Positions 23,501 through 36,185 of a stretch of 64,000 nucleotides of DNA are shown one piece after another (position 1 is the first letter of the stretch; each line of letters begins with the position of its first letter). The DNA comes from Siniperca chuatsi (Eukaryota > Chordata > Actinopteri > Centrarchiformes > Sinipercidae), in contig NC_058064.1 in NCBI RefSeq assembly GCF_020085105.1, positions 257,501-321,500 of the forward strand. Reading direction: 5' to 3'. The translations under genes and the position numbers were made by a program. Under the pieces are notes generated by a model. It was not told where the DNA came from and made no database searches. It saw only the letters and a list, made by a program, of their open reading frames with translations.

Positions 23501-25862
23501 TAGTTAAAGTTGGTGAGACAACTGAATAAACTGTTGTCTCACCATGTAGGCCACGTTGTTGAGTCCTGGGTATTTCCTGTAGGTGGCGCTCTGTTCGGTG
23601 AGTAGCCGGTCTCTGTCTGTATCAGGAAGACTTCCAGGTCCTGGCTGAGCCCGCCGACCCCGAGGAGAGCGCCTCCCTCTGGAAGGACAAACAGACAGAC
23701 ATACCCATATAGAAAATGTGTTTCACTGTGAATCTGGTCTTGCAGAGTCTCCTCAGATATTAATCATTAAATTAATTATTAAATTAGTTTTTCCTTTACA
23801 GTCCCAAGTTTATAAAATAATATAGTAAATAATAAAAGCAAACAATATGAGTTAAATTAACTCTACAGTTACATGAAGACCCTCAGATCAGCACAAGTTT
23901 GTCTCAAGTCTCAGGTGAAGTCTGACCTCCTCCTGGAGTCGGTGGGGGTGGGGGGTGAGTTGGCATCGGCCTGCAGGATGCAGTCCATGTGGTCATGAGC
24001 GGAGCTATAGAGACGCTGCGCCACGTCGCCCTGCACTGGTCCATCTCCGAATGCGTCCATGATGTCGTCCATGGATGGAAACTCACACTGACCACGCCTC
24101 TTAGCACGCTGCCGAAGTTTGTTCCTGTGATGCTCGATCTCTGACTTGTGTCTCAGCGCCACCTGCCGGAGCACAGGTGAACACAGGAGGGTCGATGATG
24201 TCAAGACAAGTTTAAAATCTCCTCAAGGCGAGCAGGGAGGGTGTGATCGCCTCACCTCTGTGTTGACCTTTTCGGTGAGGGTGGGGCTCGGTTGGGACTG
24301 GGCGTGTGGCGGGCTTGGTCGTGGCTGCATGGCGATCAGCTGCACCTTGTTGGCCTGGCGACGCATGCCATCAGACGAGCCGCGAGACAGACGGTCGACG
24401 TGGTCGAAGATGGAGGACGAGGAGAGAAGCTCGTCTGGACCGCTGCCTGATGGAGCGAATGGACGAAGAAAGGTCAGAGAAAAAGTTCATTGTACAAAAG
24501 ACGAACAACTGTGTTAGTAAATATCTGGTTCTTTGTTAAAAAGTTTGTAACTTGATAAAACATTCACCTGTTTAAATCAGTTCACCTTCACACTGGATGA
24601 ATTTGGGATAAATTCAGTAACCATGGCGATAGGTTTAAGGGATTCACATGTCTAAGCAACCCACCAAACTGACCATCCATTGTGGAGAGGAGGGCATGTG
24701 ACTCAGGTCTGTTTGGCGACACCTGAAGTTGCTCGACATCCTCCTGGATCCATATTCTTCATTATGTTACAATCTATCTGAGTTCGTCATCCTGATTGTC
24801 CATACTGTATTTTACTACGTTGGTCTATTCTGTACACACAACATCATTTCCTGTCTGTCCATCCTGGGAGAGGGATCCCTCCTCTGTCTTTCTGAGCTTT
24901 CTTCCATGTTTTTCCCCATTAAAGGTTTTTTGGGGAGTTTTTCGAGGGTCTAAGGACAGAGGGTGTCTATATAAATAAAACTGACTTGACTTTCTTAGAA
25001 ACAAAGGTGGAACTAGACCTTCAAGCATGTATACCAGGTTCGAAACACCCGTGATTGTATGCATAGAAAGAACGCTGAGAAGACTAGATGGCAGCATGAG
25101 ACCATGGAAAGCCAAGTTATGTTACATATGAAAACTTTAAAAAGTGTAACATTGTTGAAGTTTTTCTCCAAATTTAATATTACACTACTGGAGCTCACAC
25201 TGGGTCACCATCCACCAAACTGACATACAATCATGAACTAAATTGAAACTAGACTTGCAGGTAGGTATACAGGGGTCCAAAACTCGATGCAGCCTGGAAC
25301 TGAAGGCGTACTGACCGGGGTTGATCAGGTATGACAAAACCTTAATAACACCTTAAACACTCCAATCGCGTAATGGATTCATCATTTGGACAAATTGAGG
25401 ATTTCTGGCAAACAAACACCGTTATTTATTTAGATTAAGGTGTTTGCTGTGTTTTCAGGGGTAAATGAAGAATTAATTGAGGGTATTGTCAGGTAGTTTT
25501 AGCTCTTTAGTTGCCAGATGTTGCGCTTTCCTCACCAGCAAGTCTCTAACTGCAGAGCTGTGGGTTCACAACTACCAGAAGCATTTGATCCATTGTTGAT
25601 ATAAAAATATTGATTAGAGCAGCTTTAATGTGTAAGAGAGGAGAAGATATGAAGGTATAAATGTACCCATCTTGCTCCTCCCTTCAGTCCAGAAGCATTA
25701 AAAAGAAAAGACAGATGAAGTTTGTTAAAACAGAACAACAGCTTTGTTTCACTCACTCATCCCTCCATCTCTCCCCCCCCCCTCTCTTTTCTCTCTCAGG
25801 TATTTTTATCTTTAATCAGCTGTTTCCTGCTATAACTGTAAATCTAAATCTCCAGGGAACCT

Positions 25863-25922
<60 letters not shown>

Positions 25923-28900
25923 CAAATCAGACAGTTCAGGTGATGATGTCACAGTGTCTCTGACCATTTTTGGGCGTCTTCCTGTGCTGTTTCCCCTCAC
26001 AGGGCGTGGCCACAGGTCGGGTGCTTTCTTCTGCTGATTCTCTGCCGCTCGATTGGTCGCTGCCTAACGAGTCGCCGTCTGACGGGCTGAGCCTGACAGA
26101 CGAGAGAGAAGTTTCATTTTTGTTTATGCACTCAGTATTTTACTGTCCATCTGTATTCGGTCCTGTGATGCTGTAATATGTCATTTTTCTCCAAATAATG
26201 ATTCAAGTTTTATCTTCTGTCTTTTATTTTGTGAGGAAATAGTTTTACACCGAGTGTAGCCAGTTTTTGTCAGTGTCCTTTCTTTTGCGTTTTAGAGCGT
26301 TTAGTTGATTTGATGTTTCGAGGTGTGTCAGTAAAGGTGTGAGTACAAGTGACAAGGTGACATCATATTTCAAACAAGCCAATTAAGTACATACCTGGAT
26401 TATCTTAAATTAAATTACAAACATTTTTTGAAATGATATTTTTAAAGTCCAAACGTGTGTGTCCTACCTGCCCCTGCGGCGGCTGGACCGGGCTGCCTTG
26501 GTGGACGATCCTTTAGATTTGGGGGTGTTGAGGTCTCCCCCGTCGGACGGCGTGGCCTCTTTGATGGGGGCGGGCAGCGGACCAGGCTCCTGGATCACCA
26601 TGATGTCGTCTTTACTGTGCTGACCGAGGTGGAGCTTCGCAAAGTCGAAGCCTTTCACACTGGGAGCCTGAAGCTGAGAGAGGGTCAGCTGTTAGTGTGA
26701 CTGTTTACAACAGGAAAGAGTTAACGACTTCCTGTTGACCTCTGACCTTCTGCCTCTGCTGGATGGTGTTAATGGCGTCCGGCTGGAACTCGAGCTTCTC
26801 TGAGCCACAAAGCTTCCAGTAGAGGATGATGATGATGAAGACGGCCAGCAGGACAGGGACGACCACGCCGACGATCAGCCAGATACTGCTGCTCTGAGTC
26901 TCTGCTGGAGGGACGGACAGAGTCTCCACGGCTGAAGACAGGTGAGGGACGGGTGAGGGACGGGTGAGAAAAAATTATAATTTGGTGTCACAAAAGCTGT
27001 ATGAAAATTATAGCCGCCATAGCTTCTGGTTGAAGTGAAATGCATGCTGGGATACTTGTCTACCTCAAGTTGACACGATTGATGTATTATAAGAACTAGA
27101 CACCGACTCAAAGATGGCGTCCACTTGCCGAGCACATAAACCAAAAAGGTTTTGTGGCCTCCGGGTTCACTTCTGTACTTTTCATTGTGATGTCACTCAA
27201 ATAAAATCTCTTTTGGACTCTAAGAAAGTTTTGCAAATACAAAATTCATATCACAAACAGTAATAACTGAGCTTGTTTGCAGCTGGAGGCGTCCTGTCAA
27301 CAGTTTTACAGACGTCTCTTTTATAATGGAGGTCGATGGGGAACATTTCTTTTAGTTGCATTACTAATTATTAAGCATCCTGAGTAAAATGGGTGGAGCC
27401 AGGCCATTTAGAGCATTCTTGTGTAAATGTGGACTTTGAATTGGAACAGAACTCAAACCATAACTGATGATCATTTGCTTGGTTTGAACTACCAAGGACG
27501 CAAACGTAGTGTGTTCTGAATTGAGACCACCATGAAAAGTCCTGCTGTATTAGCTGCAGCAGATCCTGTTTGAACTTGGCGAACAATCTCTGGATTACTT
27601 TTGATTCTGAAGAAAATGTCTAAACACGATGCTTATTATGAGACAAAGATGATACACCATCCCTGGAAAGAGTAAGTTATGCAAAACTGATTGAGTTGTG
27701 ACACAAATTATATCAATCTGGCTCAAAGAGTTCAGTAACAGTTTAAGATCTGTGTTCTGAGAGATTCAGGTCTTAACTCACGCTGGGCGAGCGGTCTCTG
27801 GACTCGGTGTCCGAGGACAATGGCGGCTCTCTGAAGGTCCAGACGGTTCAGGGTGGCCGCCGTCGCCTCGGCTGGTATCCGCTCACCACCCGGACCCTCC
27901 ACGAAATAAAAGACCTCCAGGGGGCGCTCCGCCCCCGACAGCCTCGCCACCCGCACCACCTGAGACACAACAGGTTGCAGCTTTAGAATGACTTCAGTGA
28001 ACCGAGCGAACAAAACAGACAGACATCATGAAAAACAGGGTCAGAACACTGACGTGACGCTCAGAAACACTCGCTTTATCGTTTTGTAAACACTGTACAG
28101 GTGAGTTGATACAGTTGTGCTGATGATGTGGACAGAAACACAGCAGGTCCAAACCACTTTCAGCAGGAAAAATGTGCTAAAAACACTTTTAGCGTGTATA
28201 CCTGTATACCTGTATGATTTGTATGACGTGTGTGTATACACCTGTATAATGTGTCCATACCTGTATGTTGTGTAAACCTGTATGATGTCTGTATACTTGT
28301 TTGATGTGTGTATACCTGTATGGTGTGTGTGTATGACTGTTTGATGTGTGTATACCTGTATGGTGTGTGTGTATGACTGTATGATGTGTGTATACCTGTA
28401 TGTTGTGTAAACCTGTATGATGTCTGTATACTTGTTTGATGTGTGTATACCTGTATGGTGTGTGTATACCTGCAGACTGTTGTTGCCCACAGCTGTAGCT
28501 CTCCTCCAGCGCCTCCTGCTGGATCCCTGCAGTCCCTCCTCCAGCAGCAGAGCCAGACGTCTCTCCAGACGAGCTTTAAAACTTCTCTCAGCCACCAGCT
28601 GCTCCTGAACTCCCAGCAGCACTGATACAACACAGACTCATACAGGTGAGTCTCGCAAAACTGTATTCAACAATATTCTCTCGTGAAATGTGTTTTCAAA
28701 ATACTTTCGATATCTGTCGCAGGTTTCTGCATTCATCCAAATGGAGGTGAATTAAATAAAATAAAAATCAACAGGTTGTTCCATGATCCACAGCCTGCAA
28801 CAGTTTGCACTGGGAACTATTTTCTACCAAAGTACACCACCCGTCTATCTCCACACAAACTTCTGTAGCAAGTCAGAGATGTGTTCTCACCTGTACGGAC

Positions 28901-29362
28901 CCAGGTGGAGCGCAGGTGGTGAGACATGTTCAGCTCAGGGTAGTGGAAAGCTGTGAACACAAACACACATTTATTGCACATTTAACACTTTTAACACATG
29001 GTTAACATACATTTATACACATGTAACACACATTAACACATTAACACATGTTTAACACACACATTAACACAGTATTGTTAAATGCGGGTTAATGTTTGTT
29101 AAAAGTGTGTTAAATGTTATGTAATGCTGCATTAAATGTTAAATGCGTGAAACAAAGTGCACAAATGTGTTAAAAGTACGTTAACGTGTGTTAAAAATTT
29201 AACACACGTTTAGCATAACATTTAACATATGTCTACCACATATTTATATATTTCATATATTTATCAAATATGTTTAATGTACTTTTAACACACATTTATT
29301 GACAGTGACTTCAAAATGATGAGAGCATTTGTATTAACACATGTGGGTATAAACAAACTATC

Positions 29363-29394
<32 letters not shown>

Positions 29395-32300
29395 TCGTAC
29401 GTTCTGCGATCTGCAGGGCAGGAAATCCGATGTAGAAGCTGAACTCGACCAGGCTGAGCTTCCTCAGGTGTTCGCTGACCTCTGACCCCGGCAGGTAGTC
29501 CCGTCCATCACGCACAGCAAAGGTGATGTCAACGGAAACCTTGTGCTCCGCCGCCTGCCGGGTCACGCCCATGGTGATGTTCAGCAGCTGGAGAAGACGC
29601 AGATATACAGCGGCTGAAACTCAACAGGTTTCTGAAGACTGATTCATTCATTTTGAAGCATAAAGTTTTCAGTGTTTCCCAAAAAACTAATTCTGTTAAG
29701 GACTGAAAGCCTCTAAATCTTGAGTTTGTAAAGCTCTAGCAACTTACTCATTGTTTTTGCTATATTATAGTCTAATTAGATAAAGAACAGATGATCATAG
29801 AGAAAATAATCATTAGTTGCAGATTTATTCCTGATCACATGAATGTGAAGATTAAAATGTATCACTGGAAAATCTCTTCCTGTAAAGAGCTTCACTTACA
29901 CAACCTAAGTAGTTTTAAACAATTCTAAAATAAATATGTAAAAGAAACAACTGCAGATCAATGATATCTGAAATCAATGACGTGATGGTGGCTGGTTTTT
30001 ACATAAAAGGTTTAAGCCTTAGGTACAGTAATGACCTAATTCTGTTCCCTGTTTGAATGGTTAAACCATCCACCAAAAGGTAACAGACTCACCTGTACAG
30101 TGATGTTTCCTGCCTCGTGTGATCGTCTCCGTGTCTCGGCGTACGCCATCATCAGCCCTTTCTCGACCCGTTCGCTGAAGTTACAGACCCTGACGTCGAC
30201 GTGGGCGGGGACAAACTGCAGCACAGAGTGGACCTGGTACCTGAGGTCAGGTATGGTGTAGAGCGATGACACGGTGGGAACGGGGCCGGAGCTGCGTGGC
30301 GGTTGGCGGAGAGCGTTGATGACGGACATGGCGGTGAAGATCAACGGTCCTGACACAACACGGAAGGCAAAACTGGACGGAGTTCTCAGGAACTGATGAG
30401 GAAGCAGAGAGGTGACAGACAGCTATCAATCATCTGACATCATCAAGGTGAGTTCAAGGTGTGTTCACTCTGGAGCAGGTGCAGCTTGAATTAAGGCTCA
30501 TTACGACAGGTGAGAACAATTAATCAATAATGAAACTCAACAATTTAAACGGCGTGACTTGATGTGATGTTACACAACGTTACGTGACATAAAGTAAAGT
30601 AAAACATTTTAAAACTAGAGTAAAGAAATGTAAAGTAATGTAAAGCAGAGTATCAGCATCAAAAAAACTTTACTGTCCGTCGCAAAGTGATGGAAATTTG
30701 TCTTTGACGTGACTCACACAGGTATGAAGGTCCTGTGTAATGAGGGTTACTTTACGCCTTACTGCCTGGGTGTAGAAATCTGATAGTGAGGACCGGGTGG
30801 TGCCTGTTATTTTACTTGCATGGTTGATGATTCAAGAGAGTTTTGATTTGTTTTTAACAGAAAGAAAGTTGAACCAAGAGGTGATGTGTAAAGTGAGGAC
30901 TGACGCAATGAGTATAGTAAACTAAAGTAATTGTTATCATCTCATACTTGGCTGTAAAGAAAGTAAAGTAAATGTTATCTCATTGTTAGCTGTAAAGTGA
31001 CATAACATAATATAACATAAAATAAAGTAAAATATAGCAAACTACAGTAAAGTTAAGTATTCTGAATTATGGCACAGTAAACAAGAGAAAAGTAAACTAG
31101 AGTGAAGTAAAGTTAACTAGATTAAGGTACAGTAAACTACAGTAGAGGTTACTAGAGTAAAGTCCAGTAAAGTAAGATAAAGTGAAGACAATGTTATGAT
31201 CACATTTCTTTTTTAAATCAAAAGAGCCCTAATGTCTCTATGTACTCAGTATAACAGTCTGATCTAATGCTGTGGTGGTGTTTGTTGTGGATCACGTGGT
31301 GTTTGTACCTGGAGCTCCACTGAGCGGTTGAACTCTCTCTTCAGAAGGTCTCTGACCTGAGTGAAACCTGCCGACGAACCTTTCGAACTGACTGCAGGAG
31401 ACAGAAAGACACAGATCTGGTAACTGAGCCTGTTATGGTGACACAGCAGTACCTGGTGTTCCTGTCACATGACATTTGGTGATCTTACCTACTCTGACCA
31501 GGTACATCTCCGGTTTGGTGACATTACACAGGTACTGTCTGGTGGGCGGGGTCTGGGCCACTCTGGGCGTAGTGACCGGGGGGGCTCTGGTCAGGCTGAT
31601 GGCTGTGATCTGGGTGGTGGTGATGGCAGAGGTCGTAGTCGTCACCTTGGTTGTGGTGGTGGTCCTGGTGGGTGGAGCCTTCGCTGGCTTCTCTATGATC
31701 ACTGGAGGTCTCTCCGGTCTGTCGGGGCGAGTGGGCGGTCCCAGCGGGGGAGGGGGAGGCACCCGGCCAGTGGTGTTGGAAGGGGGACGAGGAGGGTGTC
31801 TGTCTGGGGCTGGGGCATGGTCTTTGGGTTTTGGAGCAAAAGAAGGGGTGGAAGGAGTTTTGATGGTGGTTAACTTATCTTCACCTGTGACAGTAGGTGA
31901 GAGGGTGAGAGGAGGGGTGGGCCCCGCCAGGGGATGTTTTGGCTCCCCTCCTGGAGGAGGGGGACCGGAGCTCGGGGACGGAGATGGAGGGGAACGGTGG
32001 GTTTGGGTTGTTGTGGGAGTGATGGGGGGTTTTGAGTCAGACAGGTTGACCCGGTCCTGGTCTCTCTCCCTGTCTCTCTCCCTGTCTCTCTCCCTCTCTC
32101 TCTCCCTCTCTCTCTCCCTCTCCCTCTCTCTCTCCCTCTCTCTCTCTCTCTCCCTCTCTCTCTCCCTCTCCCGGGCCAGTAGGTTGGTGTAGTACTCGAG
32201 ACTGTTCATGTCCGGCAGCAGCAGCTCCGTCGGCTCCAGAGGCATCATGTCCTCCAGGTCATAGTCCTCGTCCCAGGCGGGGAAGACATCCGGATGGGTG

Positions 32301-35300
32301 GGTCGAGTGTGCAGGGGGATGCTGGGGGTGGAGGAGGAGGGTGAGAGGGGTAGGTGGGAGGAGAGGGGTAGGTGGGAGGAGAGGGGAAGGGTGGGACGGG
32401 CAAGGAAGGCAGTGTCATAGGAGACCCAGTCCCCCCCGGCGTCCTCGTCGTAGGGATGGTTGAGCAGCGGTGTGGCCAGGGCCAGCTCCTCGCCTTCGGG
32501 CACCATGAAGGACAGAGTCTCCAGGTAGTCTCCGGAGCCCCAGGCCTCCTCCAAGGAGGGGCCCTGCTCCCAGGGGGGGGGAGGGGTGAGGGTGGGCTGG
32601 GTGTGTGGGGAGGGGCGGTGGGAGGCTAGGGGACAAGAGGTCTGGAGGTCTCAGCAAGAGGTGGATCCCCTGAGCACCAGAGTCTGAGTCCTCCGCTGAG
32701 CCTGCGCCACCACTGTTACCGTGGTAACCAGAGTCTGAGGGCGGGCTGGGGGCTGGGGGTCTGGGAGGAGAGAAGGAGGGTGATGATGGTGATGAAGGAC
32801 GTGACGGAGACTCTGCCGTCCTGTTGAAGTCCAGCACACCTATGAGACAAAGAGAGAGATTAAATATCTCAACTTTATTGCCCCTGACCAAAGCTGAAGG
32901 GTCCTGACCAAAGCTGAGGAAACTGACCAAAGCTGAGGACCCTGACCAAAGCTGAGGGTCCTGACCAAAGCTGAGGAACCTGACCAAAGCTGAGGACCCT
33001 GACCAAAGCTGAGGACCTGACCAAAGCTGAAGGGTCCTGACCAAAGCTGAGGAAACTGACCAAAGCTGAGGACCCTGACCAAAGCTGAGGACCCTGACCA
33101 AAGCTGAGGGTCCTGAACAAACCTGAGGGCCCTGACCAAAGCTGAGGGTCCTGACCAAACCTGAGGGCCCTGACCAAAGCTGAAGGACCTGACCAAAGCT
33201 GAGGAAACTGACCAAAGCTGAGGAAACTGACCAAAGCTGAGGACCTGACCAAAGCTGAGGAAACTGACCAAAGCTGAGGAAACTGACCAAAGCTGAGGAC
33301 CCTGACCAAAGCTCAGGACCCTGACCAAAGCTCAGGACCCTGACCAAAGCTTAAGGGCCTGAAAATCTTTAACTAAATGTTGTCTTTATGAATTTATTTA
33401 ATGTTCTTACAGGAACAAGTGGGTTGAGTTTGTGGTGCTGCTACAAAGAAACCCTTAGACCACAAACTGTGATTTTACACTTCAGTTTATCTTCAAATGA
33501 AACAAACCAGATATAACATGTTAATCAGTTAGAGGTGCTGGTAGGTGGATTTTGTTACCTTTGGACAGAGCCAGGCTAGCTGTTTCCCCCTGTTACCAGT
33601 CTGTATGCTAAGCTAACTGGCTGTAGCTTTATATTTAGCATACAGACATGAGAGTGGTATCGGTCTGAACATCTGCCTCTCAGAGAGGAAGAGAGGAAGA
33701 TGAGTTCACTACATGTTGACGTGTTGCTTTCAGTTCTGGTGTTTAATCTTTTGATGATGAAGCCATGCCTCTTCATCACTTCCAACTCTACTACAATGAA
33801 GCCAATTGGATCCCCAACATTCACATAAAGCTGCTAACAGGCAAAATTACTTTCTTTAATTAGCTTGAATTATTTCCTTATGAATATTATGATTTTATTA
33901 AAATTACTATTTTGGATGCACATTAGTTTAAACACAGAAGCCTCTTTCTGTTTTTAACTCTGAATTTTCTCCTTCCTGCCTCCTCGTTTTTCTTTGTGCT
34001 CTGCAGTCTTTTTAAACCTATTTGTCTTTGTGTCATCTCACACACACATGCACACATCCACGCACGCACACACTCGCAGCCTTGACTGAGTCTCATCTGG
34101 TGCCGGCCTCGTTGCCGTGGTGACACTGTGCTTTGCGGCAGCATCACGTGCTGAGCGGAGACGAGTCATTGGTATTCAGGAGACGACGCCCTCAAATACA
34201 CAGACAGACAGACAGAACAGTGAATAAATAGACTATAAATATTAGATAAAATCTTGATTAATTGATTAATCATTTAGTCTAAAAGTAATGCCAGATAAAA
34301 TCAAAATAGTGAAAATGCCTGTTATCATTTCCTAAAGTCAAAAAGTCAAATGCCTCGTTTTGTCCGACCAACAGAAATTCAGTTTACTGAGATATAAAAC
34401 AGATTAACCAATCAGTTAACTAATGACTCAACTGATGGTTTCAGCTCTATGGTCCCAGTCCATATTCAGTCTGGAGACTCATGTTGAAGCTTAGTTCAGC
34501 ATATAGAGAAGCTCCACAGTGAGTCAGTGTGTGATCTGAGTTTAAACTGGGAAATCACATTAAAACTGAGACGTAAACTTCAGGCTACAATCAGCAGAAT
34601 AACTAGAAGAAATACTGTAAGGTTTGGACAGGAATCAGTGTTACTAACTAATACGTTCATCACTTTGAACCTCCTCAGTCTGACATCAGCAGGTCATGTG
34701 ACTCATTCAGTGTGAGATCTAAAGGTGTGTGTGTGTGTGTGTCGACAGACTCAGTGGGAGGACGACAACATTAAGGTGGATAAAGATTTCCTCCTGTTTC
34801 AGTGACACAGCAGCCAATAATACTACAGACACACTTCACATCTCCTTATAAGGAAGTTCCTGTTTTCTACAGGTGGGTCAGAGGTCAGAGGTCAGAGGTC
34901 AGAGTTTCCAGGTCAGCGGTCAGCTACACAACAGCAACAATCCTGAAGACTTATAAAAACACAACTGCCCTACAGACTGTGTCCTCCTCACGTTCATAGT
35001 TTCAGGTTGATTTTCTGACTAAAGTCTCTCTCAAAGCAACAAGCTTAATGAGCAGCAGCATGTAGACTCTTTTTGCCCTGGGTTTCGCCTCCAGGCTACA
35101 TACAGGCTACACTATCTTAATGATAAAAGTTGTTGTATGTAGCCTGAAAGCAAGACCTGCAGACACAACTCAGGACTGAAAACCGGTTACGCCCACTGCT
35201 TTTTACAGGTTAGAAAATCATTTAATCTGTATTTTTATTCAAAGTTAATATTCTCTTAAAAAGACACTGGAATTAATCATCAGTGAAAAATAAGACAGTG

Positions 35301-36185
35301 AAGCTCAGAGCTGTTTGTAGTAAAGATGCAAAAACGAAATGTGTCAGAAACTGAAAGGAAAATGATTTTACGTAAGTTTACAACAGAGGTTTCATAGTAT
35401 TTCTGTTCTGTACTTCACAATATTTTGTCCACGTTAACAATAAATCACAACAGTTACAGCTCGAGACCTTCAAATGTCCAGTTCAGAGTTTCTTACAGAG
35501 CTCCTAAATTATAGAATTCAATTTCCACTTATTCTGTAAACCTTTCCAAGATCTTTAAAAACTGTGAGAAGACGTTTCTCACTCAAACTGAGAAAACATC
35601 TGGTGAATCAAGTGAACCGGAGTTTGACGTGTTGTGAACTTTCTTGAAGAAATTCCTCTTTACTAAAACAGCAGTGAAGTGAAGTGCGATGTTCACTCCT
35701 CTCGGCTGTTTGCTTCCAAATTCTTTCTCTGAGTTTTAAACGTTAAATAAACAACCAAACACGTTGATCCTCTGAGCTCCACGAATGTTGGTGAAACACA
35801 GAACAGAGTTGAGTCGTCTGCATAAAGAAATACATCACCAGTTTTAACAAAACAGGAACCGAGCGACTTTAATCATCTTTCAGTTAATTCAGTGAAATCG
35901 TTCCTGTGTTTCAGGGAGTCTCTTCATACAGTTGTCTCACAAACTCCACAGAGGCTGATGAGGACTAACCAGGACCAGCACCTCTGACGAGTAAATTCAG
36001 TGGAATATCCCTTTAAAAAATCACAAATGCAACTTACCTGCAGCAGGTGAGCTTGATGTCACCATGGAAACCAGTGTGCCGGCCACCAGCAGGATCACAC
36101 CGAGTGTACGTCTGCACTCTGAGGTTCTGGGGTCCATCCTGGTCCTGGTCCTGAAGCCGGAGCCCGGCGGGATCACAGGGTCCAT
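20503..36185 (-). CDS. kiaa1549: KIAA1549 single-pass membrane protein (DUF3827 family), 19 coding exons
   Basis: Large type I membrane protein of unknown molecular role; the human gene is the 5' partner of the KIAA1549-BRAF fusion. Exons: 36038-36185, 31489-32839, 31309-31391, 30093-30392, 29401-29587, 28891-28950, 28470-28621, 27782-27959, 26747-26931, 26468-26673, 25965-26092, 24256-24446, 23927-24162, 23543-23678, 22113-22406, 21969-22021, 21757-21884, 21350-21504, 20503-20727. All phases agree and give about 1,464 codons if one base is dropped in exon 2. A signal-type hydrophobic run lies at residues 28-42, a Pro/Ser/Thr-rich region with an Arg-Glu repeat in exon 2, and the membrane helix IWLIVGVVVPVLLAVFIIII at about 836-858. 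Conserved cytoplasmic blocks include RHKSEIEHHRNK, LLTEQSATYRKYPG, PSIEEARQQMHSLLDDAF and the terminal SLIKAIREELRRLAQKQ. Exon 2 has a frame break (see findings). Confidence 0.95.
20930..21245. repeat. Degenerate GGACTGGTCT-type repeat in kiaa1549 intron
   Basis: About 300 bp of diverged 10-mers such as CTGGTCTGG, TCAGGACTG and GTCTGGACT in the last kiaa1549 intron. It is low-complexity and not coding. Confidence 0.8.
22850..22990 (+). repeat. Dispersed repeat, third copy of the 1.2 kb family
   Basis: Shares GTTGTTACCTAAATC, AAAGGGTTTATCCTCTGTAC and GTGGCCTTTCTAGG with 1165-1325 and, inverted, with 18655-18775. It lies in a kiaa1549 intron. Confidence 0.65.
23200..23505 (-). mobile_element. 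Decayed LINE reverse-transcriptase fragment in kiaa1549 intron
   Basis: On the minus strand a broken reading gives LQEAFDTV, later a PQGSFLVPFF-like block, an INDLKSDCSF-like block and finally a YAD-like remnant with LL.SH. These are in the usual order of non-LTR reverse transcriptase motifs. Multiple stops are present. The clade was not determined. Confidence 0.6.
24745..24995 (+). mobile_element. Common teleost retroelement 3' end
   Basis: Contains GTCTATTCTGTACACACAAC, TGTCTGTCCATCCTGGGAGA, GGGATCCCTCCTCTGT, CCATTAAAGGTTTTTTGGGG, GAGGGTCTAAGGACAGAGGG and the tail TATATAAATAAAACTGACTT. This is a very frequent fish interspersed repeat that ends in an ACTTGACTTG-like tail. It lies in the kiaa1549 intron between exons 25965-26092 and 24256-24446. 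Confidence 0.75.
25864..25922. repeat. (CA)n microsatellite
   Basis: An essentially pure (CA)n run of about 28 repeats in a kiaa1549 intron, about 45 bases from the donor of exon 25965-26092. Confidence 0.97.
28195..28470. repeat. TGTATACCTGTATGRTGTG minisatellite in kiaa1549 intron
   Basis: About ten diverged units built from GTGTATACCTGTATGATGTG. It runs up to the donor of kiaa1549 exon 28470-28621; the repeat itself supplies the GTATAC donor context. Confidence 0.9.
28970..29330. repeat. Degenerate TTAACACA repeat
   Basis: Many copies of TTAACACA/TGTGTTAA-type words in both orientations across about 350 bp in a kiaa1549 intron, followed by a (TG)n tract at about 29362-29392 that ends close to the donor of exon 29401-29587. 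Confidence 0.8.
30560..31190. repeat. Degenerate AGTAAAGTAAACT repeat
   Basis: AGTAAA, AAGTAAACTA and GAGTAAAG words recur across about 600 bp of kiaa1549 intron, densest at 30585-30645 and 30960-31180. No coding signal. Confidence 0.65.
32048..32174. repeat. In-frame (GAGAGG)-type microsatellite encoding an Arg-Glu tract in kiaa1549
   Basis: A (TCTCCC/TCTCTC)n tract on the plus strand, read on the minus strand inside kiaa1549 exon 2. It encodes about 40 residues of alternating Arg and Glu with a few Asp and Gln, directly before VNLSDSKPP. It is in frame with the downstream exons, so it is coding low-complexity sequence. Length variation between alleles is likely. Confidence 0.9.
32870..33355. 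repeat. 17-20-bp minisatellite (CTGACCAAAGCTGAGGA) upstream of kiaa1549 exon 2
   Basis: About 26 tandem units of TGACCAAAGCTGAGGACCC with small length changes. It ends only about 35 bases from the acceptor of kiaa1549 exon 2 (32839). On the minus strand the array reads open into the exon, making a false ORF rich in SALVSFLSFGQ-like sequence. Confidence 0.95.
33360..36037. other. kiaa1549 intron 1, mostly unremarkable
   Basis: Apart from the minisatellite at its 3' end, the intron shows only short simple repeats: GGTCAGA triplets at about 34877-34905, a (GT)n tract at about 34725-34742 and TTAGCATAC-type words at about 33600-33645. No other exon or element was recognised. Confidence 0.4.

Noticed and set aside
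31476-32192. 238-codon plus-strand ORF
   Set aside because: It is the antisense shadow of kiaa1549 exon 2, with Leu-Ser runs mirroring the Arg-Glu tract.
32840-33347. FGQ/SALV-repeat N-terminal extension of kiaa1549 exon 2
   Set aside because: It is the minisatellite upstream of a clear acceptor at 32840; exon 1 splices in phase to 32839.
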